Part shown: piece by piece, positions 5,577 through 9,740 of the stretch
How the letters are laid out: each line of letters begins with the position of its first letter
How positions within the stretch are numbered: position 1 is the first letter of the stretch
Assembly: GCA_023443095.1 (NCBI GenBank)
Contig: JAEZVV010000091.1
Location: 1 to 9,740 of the forward strand
Direction of reading: 5' to 3'
Origin: Pseudomonadota bacterium
GTDB taxonomy: Bacteria; Pseudomonadota; Gammaproteobacteria; Burkholderiales; Burkholderiaceae_F
DNA: 9,740 bases
Notes under the pieces: generated by a model
Database searches by the model: none
What the model saw: only the letters and a program-made list of their open reading frames with translations
What the model was told of the DNA's origin: nothing
Position numbers and translations under genes: made by a program

Positions 5577-6503
5577 TTGGATCTCGCTGCCCTGCGCATT
5601 TTTCGCGCCGTCGTCGAAGAAGGTCTGGTGACTCGCGCAGCGGAGCGCCTCAACATGGTGCAATCGAACGTCACGACCCGGATCCGCCAGCTGGAAGACG
5701 AACTGGGAACGCCGCTTTTCGACCGCATCAACCGCCGCCTGGTCATCACCCCGGCCGGACGGCTGCTGAGCGACTACGCCGACCGTCTGCTGACACTCGC
5801 CGACGAAGCCACGGCCGCGGTGCGTGCCCTCGACACGTCGCGCGGCGTCTTGCGCCTGGGCACCATGGAGACCACCGCCGCGGCCCGGCTGCCGGCCGTC
5901 CTTGCCCGCTTCCGTGTCGAACACCCCGGGGTCGAGATCCAGCTCTCGGCCGGCCCTACCGCCGAGCTGATAACCGGGGTCCTGCAGCACCGGCTTGATG
6001 CGGCCCTGGTGGCCGCTCCGATCTCGCATCCGCAACTGGCCTCGCACACGGCCGTCGACGAGGAACTGGCGCTCATCAGCGCGGCCGACTGGCCCACGCT
6101 CGACAGCGCCACCGCGATCGCCGCCCGCGGCCCGATCGACCTGTTCACCTTCCGCGACGGCTGCAGCTACCGGCAGCGGCTGCTCGACTGGATGAGGGCC
6201 AGCGGCATTCCCGTGGCCCGCGTCAACGAGTTCGGCACCATCGACGCCATCCTCGGCTGCATCGCCGCCGGCATGGGAGTGGGTTTGTTGCCACGCTCGG
6301 TGCTCGGCCCCCACTTAGCCGCCGGTAGCTTGCGCACCCACCCCACGCCGCCCGCGGTGGCGCAGGCCCGGACCCTGCTCGTCTGGCACCGGGACAAGTC
6401 GCGCCACGCTGCGCTGGAGGCCTTCTCTGCGCTGCTCGCCAGCCATATCACGGAAGAGCCGGCCAAGCGTTTGGCTCCGCCGGGCACGGTCCCAGTTGGG
6501 TAG
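5577..6503 (+). CDS. LysR family transcriptional regulator
   Basis: 308 aa, standard LysR length. The winged helix-turn-helix is at residues 1-60 (MDLAALRIFRAVVEEGLVTR ... VTTRIRQLEDELGTPLFDR), then the linker helix, then a periplasmic-binding-protein-like effector domain from about residue 88 (GVLRLGTMETTAAARLPAVL) to about 290. The start is a TTG at 5577 with GGAG eight bases upstream; no ATG or GTG gives the conserved N-terminus. It is divergent from the MFS-tautomerase unit and most likely activates it in response to a small ligand while repressing itself. The tail after about residue 292 (TEEPAKRLAPPGTVPVG) is probably disordered. There is no obvious terminator with a T-run after the TAG. 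Confidence 0.95.
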   Translation: MDLAALRIFRAVVEEGLVTRAAERLNMVQSNVTTRIRQLEDELGTPLFDRINRRLVITPAGRLLSDYADRLLTLADEATAAVRALDTSRGVLRLGTMETTAAARLPAVLARFRVEHPGVEIQLSAGPTAELITGVLQHRLDAALVAAPISHPQLASHTAVDEELALISAADWPTLDSATAIAARGPIDLFTFRDGCSYRQRLLDWMRASGIPVARVNEFGTIDAILGCIAAGMGVGLLPRSVLGPHLAAGSLRTHPTPPAVAQARTLLVWHRDKSRHAALEAFSALLASHITEEPAKRLAPPGTVPVG

Positions 6504-6598
6504 GGACACGAAAGGCCAGTCAATCATGTCACCGGGGCGATATACGTCCGCGGGGCACGGACAGTACGCGACCTGGCAGCCCCTTCCAACCCGTTTAC

Positions 6599-6632
6599 TT
6601 CAAGCCGCGCCGCGGAGCGGCGTCGACTTGAA
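6599..6632. other. Long imperfect inverted repeat between convergent genes
   Basis: TTCAAG (6599-6604) and CTTGAA (6627-6632) enclose further complementary GC-rich sequence (CGCCGC/GCGGCG), with one mismatch and one bulge, giving a stem of about 15 bp. Neither side has a T-run. It lies 43 bp beyond the YCII gene stop and 95 bp beyond the LysR stop, so it may act as a weak bidirectional terminator or mRNA 3' end stabiliser. Confidence 0.5.
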
Positions 6633-6675
6633 TGGACTGTCAGGCTGCGCGTTCTCTGCCACGTCAACAACGCCC

Positions 6676-7017
6676 TCAGGACCGCGGGTCAGAACCGAAG
6701 ACGCGCAGCTCTTGCTGGCACCGGCAGGCCTTCGCAATGCGTGCCGCCCATGCGACGGCTTCCTCGCGCGAGGGCAGTTCCAGCACGGTGAAGCCGCCGT
6801 CAAGCGACGGCGCCCACGGGTAGCCGCCCTCGGCGACGGAGCCGTCGGCCGAGACGAGCACGGGCGGCACGTCTTCGTCGATGCCGCCGGCGAAGAGGTA
6901 AACGCCAGCGGCCTTCGCCTCTTCGATCACGGCGTGCGCGTCGCGGCCCACCACCTCCCACTCGCCCTCGGGCGCGACCATCGCTGCACTGGGAAAGGAG
7001 ATCAGGTACTTGGCCAT
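6676..7017 (-). CDS. YCII/DGPF-domain protein
   Basis: 113 aa. MAKYLISFPSAAM at the N-terminus, VIEEAKAAGVYLFAGGID in the middle and GGFTVLELPSREEAVAWAAR near residues 74-92 follow the YCII-related (DGPF) ferredoxin-like alpha/beta fold. The start has an excellent AGGAAGG ribosome-binding site five bases upstream. Members are small dimeric cytoplasmic proteins, often encoded near sigma factors or regulators; few have a known reaction, though some are dehydrochlorinase- or isomerase-like. No sigma factor is adjacent here. The upstream racemase is 146 bp away on the same strand, so co-transcription is possible but not shown. Confidence 0.85.
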   Translation of the reverse strand: MAKYLISFPSAAMVAPEGEWEVVGRDAHAVIEEAKAAGVYLFAGGIDEDVPPVLVSADGSVAEGGYPWAPSLDGGFTVLELPSREEAVAWAARIAKACRCQQELRVFGSDPRS

Positions 7018-7163
7018 GGCGACCTTCCTAAGAGATGGACGACGGTGGTGAAGCGTGTGTTCTGCCTAAGGCTTGAGCTCGGGCCACGGCCCATCCGGGT
7101 CGTCGCGTTTCCAGCGAGTGCTTATGCGGTTCTGGGAGAAAGTTTGACCGACAGCCGCCCGCC

Positions 7164-7859
7164 TCAGTTCCTCACCGCCCACAAACCCGCCGCTCTCGCG
7201 TGCAGTGCGGTGGTGTCGAACAACGGCACCGGCGAGTCTTCGGCCGAAACCAGCAGCGAGATTTCGGTGCAGCCCAGGATCACGCCCTCGGCTCCGGCCT
7301 CGGCCAGGCCTTGCAACACGCGGCGGTACTCGGCGCGCGAAGCCGGCTCGATGCGGCCCTGGCACAACTCGTCGTAGATCACGCGGTGCACGATCTCGCG
7401 TTCGGCCGCGGGCGGCACCAGGCATTCGATGCCGAACTCTTGGCTCATGCGGCCGCGGTAGAAGTCCTGTTCCATCGTGAAGCGGGTGCCGAGCAGGCCG
7501 ACCCGCTTCATGCCGGCGGCGCGGATTGCCGTGGCGGTGGCGTCGACGATGTGCAGCAGCGGGATGTGGGTCGCGGCCTGTACCTGCGGCGCGAGCTTGT
7601 GCATGGTGTTGGTGCAGATGACGATGGCTTCGGCGCCCGCGCCTTCGAGCCGGCGGGCGATGTCGGCCAGCATCTGCCCGGCTCCGTCCCAGTCGCCCGC
7701 GTGCTGCAGACGTTCGACCTCGGCGAAGTCGACGCTGTAGAGCAGCAGCCGCGCCGAATGCAGGCCGCCGAGTTCGGCCTTCACGGTCTCGTTGATTTGG
7801 CGGTAATAGGGCACGGTGGATTCCCAGCTCATGCCCCCGATCAGTCCCAGGGTCTTCAT
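7164..7859 (-). CDS. Aspartate/glutamate racemase family protein (amino-acid racemase)
   Basis: 231 aa, the usual size of RacX/YgeA-type racemases. MKTLGLIGGMSWEST at the N-terminus, the first catalytic cysteine in ICTNTMHKL (Cys82) and the second in LGCTEI (Cys197) are all present. These two cysteines act as the acid-base pair that removes and returns the alpha proton without a cofactor, so the enzyme should be active. The exact amino acid cannot be told. The frame stays open far upstream across the cytochrome gene, but MKTLGLIGGMSW is the family start. No strong ribosome-binding site precedes it. A terminator lies between this gene and the cytochrome upstream, so it probably has its own promoter. 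Part of its sequence (residues 135-149) recurs as a relic at 3839-3883. Confidence 0.93.
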   Translation of the reverse strand: MKTLGLIGGMSWESTVPYYRQINETVKAELGGLHSARLLLYSVDFAEVERLQHAGDWDGAGQMLADIARRLEGAGAEAIVICTNTMHKLAPQVQAATHIPLLHIVDATATAIRAAGMKRVGLLGTRFTMEQDFYRGRMSQEFGIECLVPPAAEREIVHRVIYDELCQGRIEPASRAEYRRVLQGLAEAGAEGVILGCTEISLLVSAEDSPVPLFDTTALHARAAGLWAVRN

Positions 7860-7942
7860 CGCGGCCACACCACGGCGGTTCGAAGCCCGCAGCCTAACCC
7901 GCGCCGCGCCGCGGCCGCTTGACCGGGCCGAAGACCGCCAGC

Positions 7943-7966
7943 AAAAAGGGCGGCCCACGGCCGCCC
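7943..7966 (-). terminator. Rho-independent terminator of the cytochrome operon
   Basis: GGGCGGCC (7948-7955) pairs perfectly with GGCCGCCC (7959-7966) around a 3-nt loop, followed on the minus strand by five T (7943-7947). It begins 27 bp after the cytochrome stop codon. Confidence 0.9.
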
Positions 7967-7993
7967 CTCTGCAATCGAAACGCGTCTGGCGCC

Positions 7994-9343
7994 TCAGTCC
8001 TTCTGCTGCTTGAGCACGCGCTCGAAGTAGAGCTCGGGCCGGGTCAGCTTGGCGATCTCCTTGTCGCTGTAGCCGAGCTGCTTGAAGTTGAGCACGCCGT
8101 TGGGGGCATGGCAGTTCGAACACGACAGCGACTTGCCCTTGGGTGCGACCTGGTGGCTGCTGGCAAAGTAGATCGTCTGCCAGCCCGGCACCGGGACGTA
8201 GTCCTTGATGCCGAGAGTCTTGGCCGCCGAAGCCACACCCGCGAGCGTGTCGCCGGTGGCCATGGGCTGGGCGAAGTCCATCGCCAGCAGTTCGCCGTTT
8301 TTCTTGTTGAAATAGGCCTTGCCCTGGAAGATCTTGAAGGGATAGATCTTGCCGTCGGCGCGGCTGCCCTTGGGGCCGATGAAGTCCGGCCGGTTGGCCA
8401 CCTTCAGGTTGAACCAGGCGTAGACCGGCGTGGTTTCGTTGACTTCGCGGGTGAGGGTCGAAGGCTCCCAGAAGCCGTTGCCGTGTTTCTCCCACTTGGT
8501 GAAGTCCTTGGCGGTGGCGCCTCCGGTCTTGGGAATGTGGCAGGTCTGGCAGGCGATCTTGGCGGTGTGGCGGTCGAGCTGAGCGTCCTTGTGCGGCTGC
8601 TCGGTATGGCACTGGCTGCACGAAACCCGTTCGCCGTCGTGCGCCCAGTTGTTGGGGTCGAAGCCGGTGGGGAACTTGTGGTTCTTGACCACGTGGCAGT
8701 CGATACACGCCATCTTCTTGGCCGCATGCACGTCGTTCTCGGCGTTCATCGCCAGGCCGCGCTTGACCATCACCCCGCCGCCGGCAGACTCGTGGCAGGT
8801 CATGCAGGTCTTGTTGCTCGGCCGGCCCAGGTTGGCGGCGGCCTCGGTACTGCGGTCCTGCCCGATGGCGACGCTGCCGTCGGCCAGCTTGGTGAAGCTG
8901 CGCTTGCGGAAATCGTATTTGGCCGAATGGCACAGCAGGCAGTCGATCGAAGCCTCGGCCTTGGGGCCGGTGGTGCCGACATCGTTGGCGTTGGCGCCGG
9001 GGTGGCAGGTGTTGCAGCCCGTGAACTTGGTCTTGCCCTTGTCGTTGGGCGGGGTCTCCTTCAGCTTGTTCACGATGTCGTTGCCGTTGCACATCGTGTA
9101 GATGCGGTTCTTCATCCCGATTTCCGTGCCGGGTTTGACGCCGTCGACGTTGTCGACCTTGGACGCGTGTTTCCAGTGCACGGTGGTGGTGAATTCCTTG
9201 GCCTTGCCCGGGTGGCAGGTCTCGCAGGTCTGCGGGCCCTGGTAGCCGTTCTCGAGGATGTAGTCGCGGCCGGGGTGGTCCTTGGCCTGGGCCACGGACC
9301 AGCCCAGGCCGAGCAGGACGATCAGAAGGCGGAGCAGTCGCAT
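7994..9343 (-). CDS. Exported octaheme cytochrome c, tetrathionate reductase (OTR) family
   Basis: 449 aa. A signal peptide (MRLLRLLIVLLGLGWSVAQA, cut about residue 20) sends it to the periplasm, where eight haems attach at CxxCH motifs beginning at Cys40, 110, 135, 180, 213, 242, 265 and 408. Length, haem number and spacing fit the octaheme tetrathionate reductase family known from Shewanella OTR, which reduces tetrathionate in vitro and also nitrite and hydroxylamine. Matching details include the HW after haem 1 and a long haem-free stretch (about residues 270-405, with TPVYAWFNLKV) before the last haem. One further cysteine (Cys85, in TMCNGND) is not in a haem motif. The physiological substrate cannot be inferred from sequence. 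The start at 9341-9343 is set by the signal peptide; the ribosome-binding site is weak. It follows a small secreted protein gene by 22 bp in one operon. Confidence 0.93.
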   Translation of the reverse strand: MRLLRLLIVLLGLGWSVAQAKDHPGRDYILENGYQGPQTCETCHPGKAKEFTTTVHWKHASKVDNVDGVKPGTEIGMKNRIYTMCNGNDIVNKLKETPPNDKGKTKFTGCNTCHPGANANDVGTTGPKAEASIDCLLCHSAKYDFRKRSFTKLADGSVAIGQDRSTEAAANLGRPSNKTCMTCHESAGGGVMVKRGLAMNAENDVHAAKKMACIDCHVVKNHKFPTGFDPNNWAHDGERVSCSQCHTEQPHKDAQLDRHTAKIACQTCHIPKTGGATAKDFTKWEKHGNGFWEPSTLTREVNETTPVYAWFNLKVANRPDFIGPKGSRADGKIYPFKIFQGKAYFNKKNGELLAMDFAQPMATGDTLAGVASAAKTLGIKDYVPVPGWQTIYFASSHQVAPKGKSLSCSNCHAPNGVLNFKQLGYSDKEIAKLTRPELYFERVLKQQKD

Positions 9344-9365
9344 GTAAGGCACTCGCTTGCCTAAC

Positions 9366-9689
9366 TCAGCAGCCGGCCGACTTGCGGAAGGACTTGCTCT
9401 GGTTCTTGCCGCCGTCGTTCTCGTATTTGGAACGGATCTCGTCGCCTTCGACGATGCGTTTGTCCTTGAACTTGTCGAGCGTCTCGTCGTCGCTGATGTG
9501 GACGGTGACGTCCTCGCCGGTCTTGACGTTCTTGAGCACGGCCACCGCCGACTTGCCGTCGGGGGCGAGGGTGATGGTGGTGATGGTGCCGACCATGCTG
9601 ACGGGGGCGGCGAACGCCGGGCTGGCCGCCAGCGCGGCGACGGAGGCAATCAGCGCAGCGGCGATTTGGGTGCGGATACGGGAGGTCAT
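9366..9689 (-). CDS. Small secreted protein of unknown function, upstream of the octaheme cytochrome
   Basis: 107 aa. A clear Sec signal peptide (hydrophobic core IAAALIASVAALAA, cleavage after AFA near residue 27) leaves a mature protein of about 80 residues. The first half (SMVGTITTITLAPDGKSAVA) alternates strands like a small beta-barrel; the second is highly charged (DDETLDKFKDKRIVEGDEIR) and the last residue is a lone cysteine (SAGC). There is no CxxCH. The ATG at 9687-9689 has AGGA eight bases upstream. Placement 22 bp before the cytochrome indicates co-expression and a periplasmic role alongside it, perhaps as an assembly factor or accessory. I do not recognise a named family. Confidence 0.85.
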   Translation of the reverse strand: MTSRIRTQIAAALIASVAALAASPAFAAPVSMVGTITTITLAPDGKSAVAVLKNVKTGEDVTVHISDDETLDKFKDKRIVEGDEIRSKYENDGGKNQSKSFRKSAGC

Positions 9690-9740
9690 AAGAAGCTTCC
9701 TGCTAGCGATGGGTGTGAAGGCGGTCGGGGGGGGCGGCCG

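Noticed and set aside
7860..9092. Upstream in-frame extension of the racemase into the cytochrome region
   Set aside because: The extension is low-complexity shadow sequence and crosses a terminator; the racemase family begins at MKTLGLIGG.
9083..9096. Possible ninth haem site around Cys85 of the cytochrome (TMCNGND)
   Set aside because: There is no CxxCH or variant with a second cysteine and histidine, so haem attachment is not supported.
7919..9364. 481-codon + strand open frame opposite the cytochrome gene
   Set aside because: It is the antisense shadow of the octaheme cytochrome, whose eight CxxCH motifs and signal peptide prove the minus frame. Long antisense frames are common in high-GC genes.
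1..9740. CRISPR arrays, tRNA or rRNA genes, insertion sequences, transposases
   Set aside because: No regularly spaced direct repeats, cloverleaf sequences, rRNA stretches or transposase-like proteins were found on either strand.

Overview
The window is high-GC proteobacterial DNA. Gene content and codon use suggest a respiratory betaproteobacterium, perhaps of the Rhodocyclales type; this is an inference, since no marker gene is present. It opens inside a flavocytochrome-c/fumarate-reductase-like FAD oxidoreductase on the + strand and closes with a minus-strand operon for a small secreted protein and an exported octaheme cytochrome c of the tetrathionate-reductase (OTR) family. Both ends therefore point to anaerobic or alternative electron-acceptor respiration.

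Layout. 1-1310 (+) is the 3' part of the FAD oxidoreductase, closed by a strong intrinsic terminator (1329-1364). 1366-2483 (-) holds yjiH-yjiG, a translationally coupled pair of Gate-domain membrane proteins. 2703-3523 (-) holds yjhX (topAI toxin family) followed by a GNAT acetyltransferase, a toxin-antitoxin-like pair ended by a 14-bp hairpin. 3524-4040 has no whole gene. It holds a low-GC yjhX leader with a striking long-range inverted repeat over the yjhX start codon, a 45-bp relic of a racemase gene, and a terminator. 4041-5472 (-) is an MFS transporter (YbfB/YjiJ family) plus a 4-oxalocrotonate-tautomerase-like gene, divergent from a LysR regulator (5577-6503, +). 6676-7017 (-) is a YCII-domain protein, 7164-7859 (-) an aspartate/glutamate racemase family protein, and 7994-9689 (-) the cytochrome operon.

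How they work together. The LysR gene probably controls the divergent MFS-tautomerase unit. The small secreted protein and octaheme cytochrome are co-transcribed and act in the periplasm. The YjhX/GNAT pair forms a separate accessory module in DNA of lower GC (about 53% by hand count over 3541-3780, clearly below the flanks).

The observation most worth following is the yjhX leader. An eight-codon open reading frame lies exactly on the strand that can pair with the yjhX initiation region, and yjhX has no Shine-Dalgarno sequence. This looks like a translation-sensing RNA switch, comparable in logic to the leader control known for E. coli topAI. Family assignments come from recognising the translated sequences; no database search was run.
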